Source of the DNA: Thiomicrorhabdus marina
Lineage (GTDB): Bacteria; Pseudomonadota; Gammaproteobacteria; Thiomicrospirales; Thiomicrospiraceae
Direction of reading: 5' to 3'
Assembly: GCF_017571465.1 (NCBI RefSeq)
Contig: NZ_JAGETV010000003.1
Location: 62,001-126,000 of the forward strand
Length of the DNA stretch: 64,000 nt
The position numbers and the translations under genes were made by a program. Under the pieces are notes generated by a model. It worked only from the letters and a program-made list of their open reading frames with translations, had not been told where the DNA came from and searched no databases. This document shows, piece after piece, positions 1-10,352 of the stretch (its first letter is position 1; each line of letters begins with the position of its first letter).

Positions 1-422
1 CCACGGCCATGCCCGACATGCAGCGGACCGGTCGGATTGGCAGAAACGAATTCCACTAAAACCGACTTACCTTGCCCGACATTGCAGCGACCATAATCGT
101 CAGCTTTCTCGAAAACTTGCCCAACTACATCAAATTTCGCCGAGTCGTTGACAAAGAAGTTAATGAAACCCGGACCAGCAATTTCGACTTTCTCGATAAT
201 CGAGCTATTTTGCAACAAATCGATAATCTTCTGCGCCAAATCACGCGGCGGCATACCCGCCATTTTGGTGAGCATCATCGCCAAGTTAGTCGCGAAATCA
301 CCGTGCGCTTTATCGCGAGTGTTTTCAACATGGATGCGCGGTGCGGCATCTTCCGGAATCACACCTTGATCTTTAAGTTGTTGCACCACATCGGTCAAAA
401 TTTGCGCAAGTTGCTGCTTCAT
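1..422 (-). CDS. argS: Arginyl-tRNA synthetase, N-terminal part (cut by window edge)
   Basis: Reading the minus strand from an ATG at 422 gives about 140 residues of arginyl-tRNA synthetase, which charges tRNA-Arg in the cytoplasm. The start is MKQQLAQILTDVVQQL, typical of the Arg-specific N-terminal additional domain. A VEIAGPGFINFFV block follows, and near the window edge the class I signature appears as HVGHGR, the usual HIGH variant, preceded by FVSANPTGPL. The Rossmann catalytic core and anticodon-binding domain lie off the left edge. The gene is in the same direction as topA but separated from it by a terminator, so it probably has its own promoter in 423-584. Confidence 0.93.
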   Translation of the reverse strand, partial: MKQQLAQILTDVVQQLKDQGVIPEDAAPRIHVENTRDKAHGDFATNLAMMLTKMAGMPPRDLAQKIIDLLQNSSIIEKVEIAGPGFINFFVNDSAKFDVVGQVFEKADDYGRCNVGQGKSVLVEFVSANPTGPLHVGHGR

Positions 423-584
423 TTGCTGCTCTCTTTGTTGTAAATCTGCAATCTGTCGGGAAGTTTTCTGGATTTTCAAAACCGCCAATTCAAGCGGTTT
501 TACGTTTCTAAAATCAAGCCAGATATGATACCTGATTTCACTTAAGGTTTTTACGAAATCTAGCGATTGAGCGCAGCCCTAAAA

Positions 585-624
585 ACAAAAAACCACCGGC
601 CTACAGAATAGGCCGGTGGTTTTT
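585..624 (-). terminator. Rho-independent terminator of topA
   Basis: A perfect 12-bp stem (591-602 with 610-621, loop of 7) is followed on the minus strand by a T-rich tract. It lies 24 nt past the topA stop and before argS. On the plus strand only a short T run follows, so it works mainly in the topA direction. Confidence 0.9.
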
Positions 625-647
625 GCAGACAACGCTGAGCGGAAAAA

Positions 648-3128
648 CTAGCCGGAGGTTTTCGAAGCCGGTTTAGCGGTCTTCTTAGTTCCCGTTTTTT
701 TCGCCGTTGTCTTTTTGGTTGTCGTTTTTTTCGCCGCGGCTTTCTTAGCAGGCGCCTTCTTCGCTGCGGCACGACCGCGTTTCTTCGGTTCTGGCGCTTC
801 ATCCAAACGCTTGATGCACTCTTCCAATGTTAACTGCAAAGCATCTTCATCCTTGGCAATCTTGGCATTTTTCTTGGTAGTCAAGTCAGTGATATAAGGC
901 CCCCAGCGCCCTTTCAGGATTTTGACATCGGCATTTTCCGGGAAGGTTTTGACAATTTTCTCGGCTTCCGCTTGGATTTTTGCTTCCACTAAAATCACGG
1001 CTTCTTCCAGCGTGATGCTTAACGGATCATACCCCTTAATCGGCGCATATTTCTTGGTGCCATATTCCAGATAAGGTCCGAAAGGCCCCTGCTTAGCAAT
1101 CAGCTTCTGACCGGCTTCAACGCCAAACGTCGAACCGTCCACTGCCGTAGCGCTGTATGATTCTGGCATTTCACCGACTTCACGAGGCAGCTTAAACAGT
1201 TCCAACGCATCTTCCAGCTTCAGCACATCCATTTTCTGCCCTGGCATCAGGCTAGCAAACTGCGGTTTCTCTTCATTTTCACCATCGCCCAGCTGCACAT
1301 AAGGACCGAAACGACCGATTTTAACAAACATCGGCTTGCCGGTTTTTGGGTCATTCCCCAGTAAACGCGCCTGTCCGGCTTCTTCACGAGAAACGTCTTC
1401 CGCCGCTTCCACTTTCGGATGGAACTGGCTATAGAAGTCTTCCAGCATATCTTGCCATTCCAACTTACCGCTGGCGATAACATCGAATTTATCCTCAACT
1501 TTAGCGGTAAACTGATAATCCAAAACATCACCAAAATGCTTGGTCAAAAAGTTGGTAACAATACCGGCAATATCGGTCGGAAACAGCTTATTCTTTTCCG
1601 AACCCGCCATTTCCGATAAAGTTTCAGCATTCATGCCTTCCGCATTCAAAGTCAGCTGGCGGTAATCACGCGGCGTACCTTCACGATCTTCCTTGACCAC
1701 ATATCCACGCTGCTGCACAGTATCGATGGTCGGCGCATAGGTTGATGGACGACCAATACCCATCTCTTCCAAAGTACGAACCAGACTGGCTTCGTTGTAA
1801 CGTGCCGGCGGGCGAGCAAAACTTTGACGAGCCGTCAGTTCGCCAAGCGACAAGGCTTGACCAATCTGCATCGGCGGTAAAATACCGTCATCGTTTTTAT
1901 TGCCGAAATCGTAAACTTTCAAGAAACCTTCAAAAGTGATCACCTCACCTTTGGCAACCAATTTATCGTCACTCAAATTACTAATCGCAATCTCAACTGT
2001 GGTGCGTTGCAATTGTGCATCGGCCATTTGCGAAGCAATTGCACGGCGCCAAATCAATTGGTACAGTCGCTGCTCATTGCGCTCGCCAGTGACTTCACTG
2101 ACATTAAAATCAGTCGGTCGAATCGCTTCGTGCGCCTCTTGCGCATCAGCGTTTTTGGTTTTGTAACGGCGGCTATGGCTGTATTCTGCACCGTAATTCG
2201 ATGTCACAACTTCTTGCGCTTGAGCAATCGCCATTTCCGACAAGTTGACCGAGTCGGTACGCATATAGGTAATTTTCCCAGACTCATACAAACGCTGTGC
2301 AATCATCATGGTCTGCTTAACCGAGAAGCCTAGCTTTGAGGAAGCTTCCTGCTGTAGCGTTGATGTGGTGAAAGGCGCTTTCGGGCTACGTTTTGCCGGC
2401 TTTTCTTCTAACGACTGCACCGACAATTGCGCTTTGCTGATTGCCATCAGATAAGCTTGCGCTTCTTCTTCGGAGTCAAAACTCGCATTGCGTTTTACAT
2501 CAATTTCACCACATGGCTGACCGGCTTGATCAAGCAACTGCAACTTACCTTGCACTTTGAATGAGAAGCTAGCCTCGAATTTTTCAATTTCTTTTTCACG
2601 TTCGACAATTAAGCGAACAGCCACCGACTGGACACGCCCAGCCGACAGGCCGGTACGGATTTTTTTCCATAGAATTGGCGACAGTTCAAAACCGACGATA
2701 CGGTCGAGGATTCGGCGCGCTTGCTGCGCATTAACCAAATCCATATCCACAGTACGCGGATTAGCGACCGCGTTTTGAATCGCTGGTTTAGTGATTTCGT
2801 GGAACACAATACGTTTGGTGTTGCTAACATCCAGTTTTAAGGCTTCCGCTAGGTGCCAAGCAATGGCTTCCCCTTCGCGGTCCTCATCCGTTGCCAACCA
2901 AACCGCATCGGCCTCTTTAGTCAGTTTACGAAGCTCGGCAACGTTCTTCTTTTTATCCGGAGAGATTTCATAATTCGGCTCAAAACGATTCGCTAAATCA
3001 ATCCCCATGCCTTTCTTTTGAATATCTCGAATATGGCCATAGCTCGAGCGGACAACAAAATCTTTGCCCAAATACTTTTCAATGGTTTTAGCCTTGGCCG
3101 GCGACTCCACTATCACCAAATTTGTCAT
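648..3128 (-). CDS. topA: DNA topoisomerase I (type IA)
   Basis: An 826-residue type IA topoisomerase that relaxes negative supercoils. The Toprim domain opens with IVESPAKAKTIEKYLG (about residues 6-21) and has the acidic DEDREGEAIAWH motif near 80. The catalytic tyrosine is in GKITYMRTDS near residue 290. In place of the cysteine zinc ribbons of E. coli TopA, the C-terminal half carries three Toprim_C-type repeats recognisable by GRFGPYVQ, GPFGPYLE and GRWGPYIT. The last 45 residues or so are a Lys/Ala/Thr tail likely to bind DNA non-specifically. It lies downstream of dprA in the same direction with a 163-bp gap that probably holds its own promoter. Confidence 0.96.
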   Translation of the reverse strand: MTNLVIVESPAKAKTIEKYLGKDFVVRSSYGHIRDIQKKGMGIDLANRFEPNYEISPDKKKNVAELRKLTKEADAVWLATDEDREGEAIAWHLAEALKLDVSNTKRIVFHEITKPAIQNAVANPRTVDMDLVNAQQARRILDRIVGFELSPILWKKIRTGLSAGRVQSVAVRLIVEREKEIEKFEASFSFKVQGKLQLLDQAGQPCGEIDVKRNASFDSEEEAQAYLMAISKAQLSVQSLEEKPAKRSPKAPFTTSTLQQEASSKLGFSVKQTMMIAQRLYESGKITYMRTDSVNLSEMAIAQAQEVVTSNYGAEYSHSRRYKTKNADAQEAHEAIRPTDFNVSEVTGERNEQRLYQLIWRRAIASQMADAQLQRTTVEIAISNLSDDKLVAKGEVITFEGFLKVYDFGNKNDDGILPPMQIGQALSLGELTARQSFARPPARYNEASLVRTLEEMGIGRPSTYAPTIDTVQQRGYVVKEDREGTPRDYRQLTLNAEGMNAETLSEMAGSEKNKLFPTDIAGIVTNFLTKHFGDVLDYQFTAKVEDKFDVIASGKLEWQDMLEDFYSQFHPKVEAAEDVSREEAGQARLLGNDPKTGKPMFVKIGRFGPYVQLGDGENEEKPQFASLMPGQKMDVLKLEDALELFKLPREVGEMPESYSATAVDGSTFGVEAGQKLIAKQGPFGPYLEYGTKKYAPIKGYDPLSITLEEAVILVEAKIQAEAEKIVKTFPENADVKILKGRWGPYITDLTTKKNAKIAKDEDALQLTLEECIKRLDEAPEPKKRGRAAAKKAPAKKAAAKKTTTKKTTAKKTGTKKTAKPASKTSG

Positions 3129-3291
3129 AAATTCCCAATACTTCTTATCAGTCGAATCACTTGTAAATCCAAGGATTCAATTATTAATCTTTTTTTTAGG
3201 GTGCATAATTTTTTTCGGATTTGCAATCAATTTTGTTTGCGAACAGAAAAATTCGCAGAAAGGATATATAAAAATAAGAGTGCTTTTGCCG

Positions 3292-4419
3292 TTAGTGAAG
3301 ACGCTGCCAACGTCCGGCAGAAAGTTTTTCCACCTGACCTTGCAATTCCAGCATCATTAACTCGGTCTGCAATGCAGAAAGCGGCATTTTACTGAGCACC
3401 AAGAGTTCATCTAGGGAAACTGGTTCAAACTCAATAAACTGCAATAATTTACGCGCCGACTCGGATAATTGCGCACCCTTATCATCGGAACTCGCAGACT
3501 TACCTTTCTCTTCCGGCAAGAGCGACAACTGTAATAAGGCGCCAAGTTCGGCAAACACATCTTCACCGGACTCAACCAACTTGGCGCCTTGCTTGATTAA
3601 CTGGTGGCAACCCTTAGCTTGTGGATTGTGAATCGACCCCGGAATCGCAAACACTTCGCGTCCCTGCTCATTGGCAGTACGCGCGGTAATCAGAGAACCG
3701 CTTTTCAAGCTCGCTTCGACCACCAAAGTACCGACACTTAAACCGCTGATAATGCGATTACGACGTGGAAAGTTTTTTGCCAAAGGGCGTGTGCCAAGCG
3801 GATATTCGGAGACCATCGCCCCCTCGGCAGCAATTTCTCGCGCCAAAGCTTGATTAGCTGCCGGATAGACTCGGTCTAAACCCGTCCCTAAAACAGCAAT
3901 GGTTTTACCAGTACCTTTTAATCCGCCTTGATGCGCGGCGGCATCGACACCGGCGGCCAAACCGGAAGTAATGGTCAACCCCTGTGAGGAAAGAAAACTG
4001 GCAAAATCGAGAGCATTGGCGATACCGGTTTTCGAGGCGTTACGACTGCCGACTACAGCAATCTGCGGGTCATTCAATAACTCGACACTGCCGCGCACCG
4101 CTAAAATCGGCGGCGCATCATCGATCTCTTTTAATAAACGTGGATAGTCACTATCCCAATAAGTCAGCCAACGTTGCGGAAAACCGCTACTGTCTTCTTG
4201 CCAAGCCAATGCTTGTGCAACTAAAGGCTCAGCAATGTCGTCTTGCAGCTGTTGCAGCTGCCAAGCATTGAAACCGCTGATTTTTTGAATTTCGTTATCA
4301 CTGGACTGCAAAACATTGCTAAAACTGCCGAAAGCCTGCAACAGAGCCTGTAACTGCTCCAGTTTGGGCTGCGCTTGATGCAAACGCAAGAGTTGTGGGA
4401 GTTCTGAAAACGCAGACAT
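3292..4419 (-). CDS. dprA: DNA-processing protein DprA/Smf
   Basis: DprA binds incoming single-stranded DNA in transformation and loads RecA. The Rossmann-like core shows IAVVGSRNAS, the SGLAAGVDAAAH motif, FPRRNRIISGLS and VVEASLKSGSLITA. A winged-helix-like C-terminal segment (SLDELLVLSKMPLSALQTELMMLELQG, in part) is present, as in many DprA proteins. A longer frame begins at a TTG at 4428, but the ATG at 4419 is preferred because it is the first standard start codon; no strong Shine-Dalgarno sequence distinguishes the two. It is divergent from def, the common gammaproteobacterial arrangement. No other competence genes are in the window. Confidence 0.93.
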   Translation of the reverse strand: MSAFSELPQLLRLHQAQPKLEQLQALLQAFGSFSNVLQSSDNEIQKISGFNAWQLQQLQDDIAEPLVAQALAWQEDSSGFPQRWLTYWDSDYPRLLKEIDDAPPILAVRGSVELLNDPQIAVVGSRNASKTGIANALDFASFLSSQGLTITSGLAAGVDAAAHQGGLKGTGKTIAVLGTGLDRVYPAANQALAREIAAEGAMVSEYPLGTRPLAKNFPRRNRIISGLSVGTLVVEASLKSGSLITARTANEQGREVFAIPGSIHNPQAKGCHQLIKQGAKLVESGEDVFAELGALLQLSLLPEEKGKSASSDDKGAQLSESARKLLQFIEFEPVSLDELLVLSKMPLSALQTELMMLELQGQVEKLSAGRWQRLH

Positions 4420-4522
4420 AAAATTCAACTTACAATTCAGCTATAATGCAGACAATTATTGATAACCCTGATTTACAGGCGCTAAAAACCTGTAAAAAAG
4501 TATAAACGCAAAGAGCATTTTA

Positions 4523-5041
4523 ATGGAAAAACACGCCGATTTACTCGACATTGTCCTGTACCCTGAGCAAGGCCTTCGCGAGATATGCAAACCGGTCGCT
4601 GAAATGAATGACCGCATCGACAAACTAATTGACGACATGTTTTACACTATGTACGACGCGCCGGGTATCGGCTTGGCCGCGCCGCAAATCGCCGTACAAG
4701 AGCGCGTAATCGTGGTTGATGTGTCAGAAAGCAAAGACGAACCTATCGCCCTGATTAACCCGAAAGTGATTCAAGAAGCCGGTAGCATCACTTGGGAAGA
4801 AGGCTGTTTATCTCTGCCGGGCGTTTATGGCAAGGTCAAACGCCCAAGCGACATTATCGTTGAAGGCATGAACCGTGACGGCAAGATCATCCAAATCGAA
4901 GCCAGCGAACTGTTAGCAGTCTGTTTACAGCATGAAATCGATCATTTGAACGGCGTACTTTTCACCGACCATCTATCCGGTTTGAAACGCACTCGCGCTC
5001 TGCAAAAGTTCCGTAAACTGCAAGCCGAAGGCGAAAAATAA
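4523..5041 (+). CDS. def: Peptide deformylase
   Basis: Removes the formyl group from nascent N-terminal methionine using a metal ion. All three family motifs are present: GIGLAAPQ at residues 48-55, EGCLSLP at 93-99 with the metal-ligand Cys, and HEIDH at 137-141 with two His ligands and the catalytic Glu. The 172-residue length is normal. Its TAA stop overlaps the ATG of fmt by one base, so the two enzymes of the N-formylmethionine cycle are translationally coupled. A TATAAT hexamer at 4442-4447 upstream is a possible -10 box, but I see no convincing -35. Confidence 0.97.
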   Translation: MEKHADLLDIVLYPEQGLREICKPVAEMNDRIDKLIDDMFYTMYDAPGIGLAAPQIAVQERVIVVDVSESKDEPIALINPKVIQEAGSITWEEGCLSLPGVYGKVKRPSDIIVEGMNRDGKIIQIEASELLAVCLQHEIDHLNGVLFTDHLSGLKRTRALQKFRKLQAEGEK

Positions 5042-5979
5042 TGAGCCAGCCATTGAAGATTATTTTTGCCGGAACACCGGATTTTTCGGTCGCACCTTTG
5101 CAAGCGTTGCTTGATTCCGAACACGACGTGATTGCCGTCTATACACAACCGGATCGCCCAGCCGGACGCGGTCGAAAACTAACGGCCAGTCCGGTCAAGC
5201 AACTCGCTCTAGAACACGACCTGCCGGTTTATCAGCCATTGAGTTTGCGCGACGAAGCCGCACAAGCTGAAGTCGCCGCCCTAAATGCCGATGTCATGGT
5301 GGTGGTTGCTTACGGTTTAATTTTGCCGAAAGCGGTATTGGAGATGCCGAAATTGGGCTGTCTAAATATCCACGCTTCATTGTTGCCAAGATGGCGTGGT
5401 GCGGCACCAATCCAGCGTTCAATTCAATCCGGCGACGCGGAAACCGGCATCACCATTATGCAGATGGATGTCGGTTTAGACACCGGCGATATGCTGTATA
5501 AAATCGCAACACCAATCAGTGCCGACGACTCTTCACAAACCCTGCATGACCGTTTAATGGACATGGGCGCGCAAGCGATTATCGACACCTTAGCCGACCT
5601 GCCAAACTTGCAGAAAAAAGCTGAAGGGCAAGACGAGTCGCTCGTGACCTATGCGGAAAAACTCAGCAAAGCAGAAGCGGAAATCGACTGGACTAAACCG
5701 GCCAGCGAACTGCAACGCGCCGTGCAAGCTTATAACCCTTGGCCGGTCGCTTTCTGTAACTTCCAAGACAAACCACTGCGTATCTGGAGCAGCCGCGTTA
5801 TCGAAGCTAGCACCGATGCAACTCCGGGAACCGTATTAGCGGTCGAAAAAGACGGCGTGCAAGTACAGACCGGTGACGGCGTTCTATGCCTGACTCAAGT
5901 GCAACCGGCCGGTAAAAAAGCCATGGCAGCCTATGACTTTGCGCAAGCGCGTCAACTGCAAGGACAGCTTCTACAATGA
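5041..5979 (+). CDS. fmt: Methionyl-tRNA formyltransferase
   Basis: Transfers a formyl group from 10-formyl-tetrahydrofolate to initiator Met-tRNA. The N-terminal hydrolase-type domain holds the catalytic set matching E. coli Asn106/His108/Asp144: here Asn109 and His111 in [17 protein letters not shown], and Asp147 in DVGLDTGD. The C-terminal OB-like tRNA-binding domain follows (PWPVAF region). At 312 residues it is of usual length. It overlaps def by 1 nt and rsmB by 4 nt (ATGA). Confidence 0.97.
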   Translation: MSQPLKIIFAGTPDFSVAPLQALLDSEHDVIAVYTQPDRPAGRGRKLTASPVKQLALEHDLPVYQPLSLRDEAAQAEVAALNADVMVVVAYGLILPKAVLEMPKLGCLNIHASLLPRWRGAAPIQRSIQSGDAETGITIMQMDVGLDTGDMLYKIATPISADDSSQTLHDRLMDMGAQAIIDTLADLPNLQKKAEGQDESLVTYAEKLSKAEAEIDWTKPASELQRAVQAYNPWPVAFCNFQDKPLRIWSSRVIEASTDATPGTVLAVEKDGVQVQTGDGVLCLTQVQPAGKKAMAAYDFAQARQLQGQLLQ

Positions 5980-7310
5980 GTGAGCAGCCAAGCCAAAACA
6001 GCGGCGCACACACTCGCTTTGTCGCGTTGAAAATGTGTCTACAAGTGGTCGAGCACGGCCGCTCTTTGAGCCAAGTATTACCGGAAGGTTTAGCACAATT
6101 CAGTGATAAGCGTGAACGCTCGTTTGTGCAAAACTTGGTGCTCGGCACCTTGCGCTGGCAATTTCGCTTAATGGCGATTCGCTCGCAACTCTTAAAGAAA
6201 AAACTGAAAGCCAAAGACGAAGACGTCAATCAACTGATTCTGCTTGGCTTATTCCAAATTTTGCATACTGAAACCGCTGAACATGCGGCGGTTTCGGAAA
6301 CCGTCAATGTCACCGCCAAGCTAAAAAAGCCGTGGGCGAAAGGTTTAGTAAATGGTATCCTGCGTAACTTTATGCGTGAAAAAGACGCCATCTGCGCCGA
6401 AGTTGATCTGAAACCGGCGCAGAAATATTCGCATCCGCAGTGGTTCTTCAAAGCGATGCGCAAAGCCTATCCTGAACACTGGCAAGAAATTCTTGAAGCC
6501 AATAACCAAATCGCGCCGCTGACCTTGCGCAATAACGCCTTGGAACAGTCGCGCGATGAATTATTGCAAGCCTTTGCAGAAGCCGACATCCAAGCCAGCG
6601 AGCATCCGCATTGTCAGCAAGGCATCGTGTTGGAACAAAGCACCGATATCACCCAACTGCCGACCTATGACGAAGGCGGTTTTAGCGTACAGGATGCCGC
6701 AGCACAACAGGCTGCGCAAATCCTGCAACCACAAGCAGGCCAAAAAATCCTAGACGCTTGTGCAGCACCAGGCGGTAAAACTGCACACTTACTGGAATAC
6801 GCCAATGCCGATTTAGATTTATTGGCACTGGAAAAAGAGCCCGAGCGCCTGGATAGATTGGCGGAGAACTTGCACCGTCTTGGATTAGAGTGCGATTATC
6901 GAGTTGGTGATGCCAGTCAAGCAAGCGACTGGTGGGACGGTCAACCTTTTGACAAAATCCTTCTGGATGCACCTTGTTCGGCAACAGGCATTATTCGCCG
7001 TCACCCAGATATTAAATGGCACCGTATCCCGGAAGACATCGAAGAGCTGGTCGAAATTCAGCAAAAAATTCTTGATGAGTTATGGCAAACTCTGAAACCC
7101 GGTGGACAGATGCTGTATGCAACCTGTTCGGTACTGCCACAAGAAAACCGCGAACAGATGCAAGCTTTCTTGGAACGTACCAACGATGCAGAGATGATTC
7201 CGTTAGCGGTGGACTGGGGTTGGCAAGACAGTGAAATCGGACGTCAAATCCTACCGGGGCAAGACGGCATGGACGGCTTTTACTACTGCTTGCTGCAAAA
7301 GCAAGCGTAA
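5976..7310 (+). CDS. rsmB: 16S rRNA m5C967 methyltransferase RsmB (Sun/Fmu)
   Basis: SAM-dependent methyltransferase that makes m5C967 in 16S rRNA. The N-terminal NusB-like RNA-binding domain spans about residues 10-140. The C-terminal Rossmann methyltransferase has [13 protein letters not shown] for SAM binding, [18 protein letters not shown] with one active-site Cys, and [14 protein letters not shown] with the catalytic Cys. Its 444 residues match the family. It overlaps the fmt stop by four bases in the standard def-fmt-rsmB order. Confidence 0.96.
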   Translation: MSEQPSQNSGAHTRFVALKMCLQVVEHGRSLSQVLPEGLAQFSDKRERSFVQNLVLGTLRWQFRLMAIRSQLLKKKLKAKDEDVNQLILLGLFQILHTETAEHAAVSETVNVTAKLKKPWAKGLVNGILRNFMREKDAICAEVDLKPAQKYSHPQWFFKAMRKAYPEHWQEILEANNQIAPLTLRNNALEQSRDELLQAFAEADIQASEHPHCQQGIVLEQSTDITQLPTYDEGGFSVQDAAAQQAAQILQPQAGQKILDACAAPGGKTAHLLEYANADLDLLALEKEPERLDRLAENLHRLGLECDYRVGDASQASDWWDGQPFDKILLDAPCSATGIIRRHPDIKWHRIPEDIEELVEIQQKILDELWQTLKPGGQMLYATCSVLPQENREQMQAFLERTNDAEMIPLAVDWGWQDSEIGRQILPGQDGMDGFYYCLLQKQA

Positions 7311-7329
7311 ACGGTAGCAGGCTCAGGGT

Positions 7330-8097
7330 ATGCAATCGGTCACAAGGCATTTCTCAATCATCTTGATAATCGCCAGCATGTTTGCCGCCCTTTCCATGCC
7401 TGCGTTCAGCGCCGACGACATCAGCAAGTCAATTCGCTTGGACCCTTTCTCACAATTAATTAGCCCAAACGATGATGACATCATCGGTTTACAGCCCAAC
7501 CAAGCCCAACCCAAAGAAGTGTTGAATATCGATCTGGATGAAATGCTCGCTGACGAGGAAAGTGTTATCGACACCATCAGCCAACCGAGCATCACTCTGA
7601 TCAAGGTGGTCGATTATCGCGATAATCAGCAACTAAAGATTGATTCGCTAAGTCGCTTTAAACTCGGCGAAGCGCAGATTGAAGCGATTAATCATGGCAT
7701 CAGCCTGAAATTCCGCACCGAAATCCTGCTGACCGAAAGCAGTTCTCTTCTCGGCTTTCCCTATCAGCGTACTCGCAAGCACTTTCGCTACCACACCGAA
7801 CTGACCAGTTTTGGCCTTAACCGCCAGTATCTTTTATTCAATAACCGCAATGACAAACGTCAACATTTCAGTTCCATTGACCGCGCTCTGGAAACCATGG
7901 GCACGCTCGATGACTTTGAAATTGCTAATTTAAAAGAACTACACCCAACCCAAAAGTATCGATTACGAGTGCGCATCTATTTGGATTACTGGGCTTTGCC
8001 GTCGCCGATGTTACTGGACGCACTGCTGGATGACTCTTGGCGCTTGGACAGCGGCTGGTTTGAAGTTAACCTAACCACTCCATTGAGTTGGCAATAA
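7330..8097 (+). CDS. DUF4390 exported protein
   Basis: A 255-residue protein with a clear N-terminal signal peptide (hydrophobic IILIIASMFAALSMPAFS, probable cleavage before ADD), so it is predicted to be periplasmic. The body resembles the DUF4390 family, with mixed beta strands such as YRLRVRIYLDYWALPSPM near the C-terminus. No enzymatic motif is visible and the biochemical role is unknown. It sits 19 nt after rsmB and 12 nt before the ntrY-like kinase. Members of this family are commonly found beside ntrYX, which hints at a link to envelope sensing by that kinase; this is inference. Confidence 0.8.
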   Translation: MQSVTRHFSIILIIASMFAALSMPAFSADDISKSIRLDPFSQLISPNDDDIIGLQPNQAQPKEVLNIDLDEMLADEESVIDTISQPSITLIKVVDYRDNQQLKIDSLSRFKLGEAQIEAINHGISLKFRTEILLTESSSLLGFPYQRTRKHFRYHTELTSFGLNRQYLLFNNRNDKRQHFSSIDRALETMGTLDDFEIANLKELHPTQKYRLRVRIYLDYWALPSPMLLDALLDDSWRLDSGWFEVNLTTPLSWQ

Positions 8098-8109
8098 CAG
8101 GAGTCGCAG

Positions 8110-10350
8110 ATGGGATCATTTGGACGCTTTTTAAAACAGTTCGGCTGGGTTAGCCTGCTGTTTAGTGTATTGATGTTGATGCTGGTGATGATGAGCCAAA
8201 TTCTGCAAAACGCCTCCAAATTCGAAGAGGCCTACTCAGTGATGCTCGTTATCACTTGGGTCGGCGTCGGGGTTCTCTTGGGTCTGTTTGTGCGCACCTT
8301 GTGGAAGCTGTATCGCCAATTTCAACAGAATATTCCCGGCATTAAAATCACTATCCGCCTAACGGTTTTGGCGACGATTTTAATGGGCATTCCGGCAATC
8401 ACCATCTTCGCCTTCTCGCTGAATTTTATCCAACAAGGCATTAACCAATGGTTTGACGTCACCACTGAAGATGCGCTCAATAAAGCCGCTAATCTCGCAA
8501 CCATCACCTTGGACAATAAAACTCGCGACAGTTTAAAACTAACGCAAAGCGTAGTCAGTCAGCAGCAAATCGGTTTGGAATTCAATCCGGTGGCAACCGT
8601 CGATACCATCCGTATTCTGCTCAATGCTCAAGAGGTTGCGCTCTATCAAACCAACCAACAACTAGCCGCTTTCAGCTCTCGTGACAACACGCAAATTTTA
8701 CCGAGTACGACACCCGGCGATAATCTGTTCCAACAAGTGCGGAAAGAGACTCCTTATGCCGCTATCGAGAGCATCCCCGGCGCCACCCTCAAAGAACAAT
8801 TCGTACGCATTCTGATTCCAGTCGGACGCTCATTGAACTCGCAATATGCGCTACAGGCAATTTTCCCAATTCCGCAAAACCTCACTGCGCAAGCCGACTC
8901 GGTAGCCGTAGCCGCACAACAATACAGCGAACTTTCATACCTAAAAGGCCCATTAACCACCAGTTTCACCTTAATCTTATCAATGGTAGTGTTACTGACT
9001 TTAGTGACAGCAGTACTGTTTACCGTGCGAGCAGTACAGAACTTCACTAGCCCGATTCGTACTTTAGCACGCGGTACCAAAGCAGTTTCACGCGGCGACT
9101 ATACCATTCGCATGCCGGTCAAACAGCAGGATGAATTCGGCGAATTGATTAGCTCTTTCAACGATATGATTAGCCGTATCGCACAAGCGCGAAACGACAT
9201 TAAACTCAGTCACCAACAAGCCGAAGTGCAAAAACTGTATCTGCAAACCGTCATCCAAAACCTGACTAGCGGCGTGATTACCATGGACACGCAACAGCAA
9301 ATTCGTACCTTGAATAGCGCCGCCGAAAGAATCCTCGATGTAAAAAGTGAACACCTTCTAGATCAGAGTATGTCGTTCCTCGCCAAGGCGAAAACCCTAG
9401 AAGAATTACCCGGCGACCAAGAACTGCATCAACAAAGCTTGCAACATCTGTTGGGACGAATCGTGCAGGAATTTTCCGATTTAGAAAGTGCCTCCAACAA
9501 ACCAGCCAACGATTCGGAAAATAGCTGGAGCATGCAGTTTGAATTCCAAGTCGCCAATGGTCAAAAAATCTTATTTTTACACGGCTCACCGCTACCGGCG
9601 CTGGATCAGAAAGCAGCTGGTTACATTATCGTTATCGATGACATTACCGAATTGGTACAAGCACAAGTACACGCTGCTTGGAGTGATGTGGCACGCCGTT
9701 TGGCACATGAAATCAAAAACCCGCTCACGCCGATACAACTTTCGGCGGAACGTCTTAATTTTAAACTTGGGCGCAAGCTAGAAGGCGAAGATCAGGCGCT
9801 ACTCGACCGACTAACGCTGACCATTATCGAGCAAGTCAGTACCATGCAAACACTGGTACAAGCGTTCAGTGATTACGCCAATACGCCGGAAGTCAAACTG
9901 CAACGTACCGAATTGTGCAGCTTGATTCAAGGCATCACCGAAATGTATCAAGACCCGAGCGCTAAGTGGCAAGTCGTCTCACATCTCGATCAAAATTGTC
10001 CGTTGGTATTAGCGGATAAATCACGCCTGCGCCAACTGTTCCACAATCTAATTAAGAACGCCTTAGAAGCCTGCGAAGAATTGCCGGCACCTAAGGTCGA
10101 AGTCCGCGCCGATGTAGTTGACAATGATCATCTCGAAATTCACGTTTGCGATAATGGCCCCGGCATTCCGCAAGAGGCGCAAAACTGGATTTTTGAACCC
10201 TATTCAACCGATAAACCGAAAGGGACGGGCTTAGGTTTAGCGATTGTCCGCAAAATTGTTGACGAACATCACGGACAAATTCGGGTTAAGACTTCACCCG
10301 CCGAGGGCACCTGCTTTATAATCACTTTACCCATCCTAGCTAGCGAGTAA
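8110..10350 (+). CDS. ntrY: NtrY-type membrane sensor histidine kinase
   Basis: A 746-residue sensor kinase. Hydrophobic segments near residues 11-35, 42-65 and 75-100 precede a periplasmic loop, and another membrane helix lies at about 285-305. A HAMP linker (SPIRTLARGTKAVSRGDY), a PAS domain (VIQNLTSGVITMDTQQQIRTLN) and a HisKA domain follow, with the phospho-acceptor His533 in RRLAHEIKNPLTPIQ. The ATP-binding domain has the N box (HNLIKNALEA), the DNGPGIP box and the GTGLGLAI box. This is the NtrY architecture, reported in other bacteria to sense redox or nitrogen status. A Shine-Dalgarno AGGAG lies upstream, and ntrX starts 2 nt after the stop. Confidence 0.92.
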   Translation: MGSFGRFLKQFGWVSLLFSVLMLMLVMMSQILQNASKFEEAYSVMLVITWVGVGVLLGLFVRTLWKLYRQFQQNIPGIKITIRLTVLATILMGIPAITIFAFSLNFIQQGINQWFDVTTEDALNKAANLATITLDNKTRDSLKLTQSVVSQQQIGLEFNPVATVDTIRILLNAQEVALYQTNQQLAAFSSRDNTQILPSTTPGDNLFQQVRKETPYAAIESIPGATLKEQFVRILIPVGRSLNSQYALQAIFPIPQNLTAQADSVAVAAQQYSELSYLKGPLTTSFTLILSMVVLLTLVTAVLFTVRAVQNFTSPIRTLARGTKAVSRGDYTIRMPVKQQDEFGELISSFNDMISRIAQARNDIKLSHQQAEVQKLYLQTVIQNLTSGVITMDTQQQIRTLNSAAERILDVKSEHLLDQSMSFLAKAKTLEELPGDQELHQQSLQHLLGRIVQEFSDLESASNKPANDSENSWSMQFEFQVANGQKILFLHGSPLPALDQKAAGYIIVIDDITELVQAQVHAAWSDVARRLAHEIKNPLTPIQLSAERLNFKLGRKLEGEDQALLDRLTLTIIEQVSTMQTLVQAFSDYANTPEVKLQRTELCSLIQGITEMYQDPSAKWQVVSHLDQNCPLVLADKSRLRQLFHNLIKNALEACEELPAPKVEVRADVVDNDHLEIHVCDNGPGIPQEAQNWIFEPYSTDKPKGTGLGLAIVRKIVDEHHGQIRVKTSPAEGTCFIITLPILASE

Positions 10351-10352
10351 AC

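Noticed and set aside
72-443. 123-residue plus-strand ORF at the left edge
   Set aside because: It is antisense to argS, whose minus-strand translation is unmistakable.
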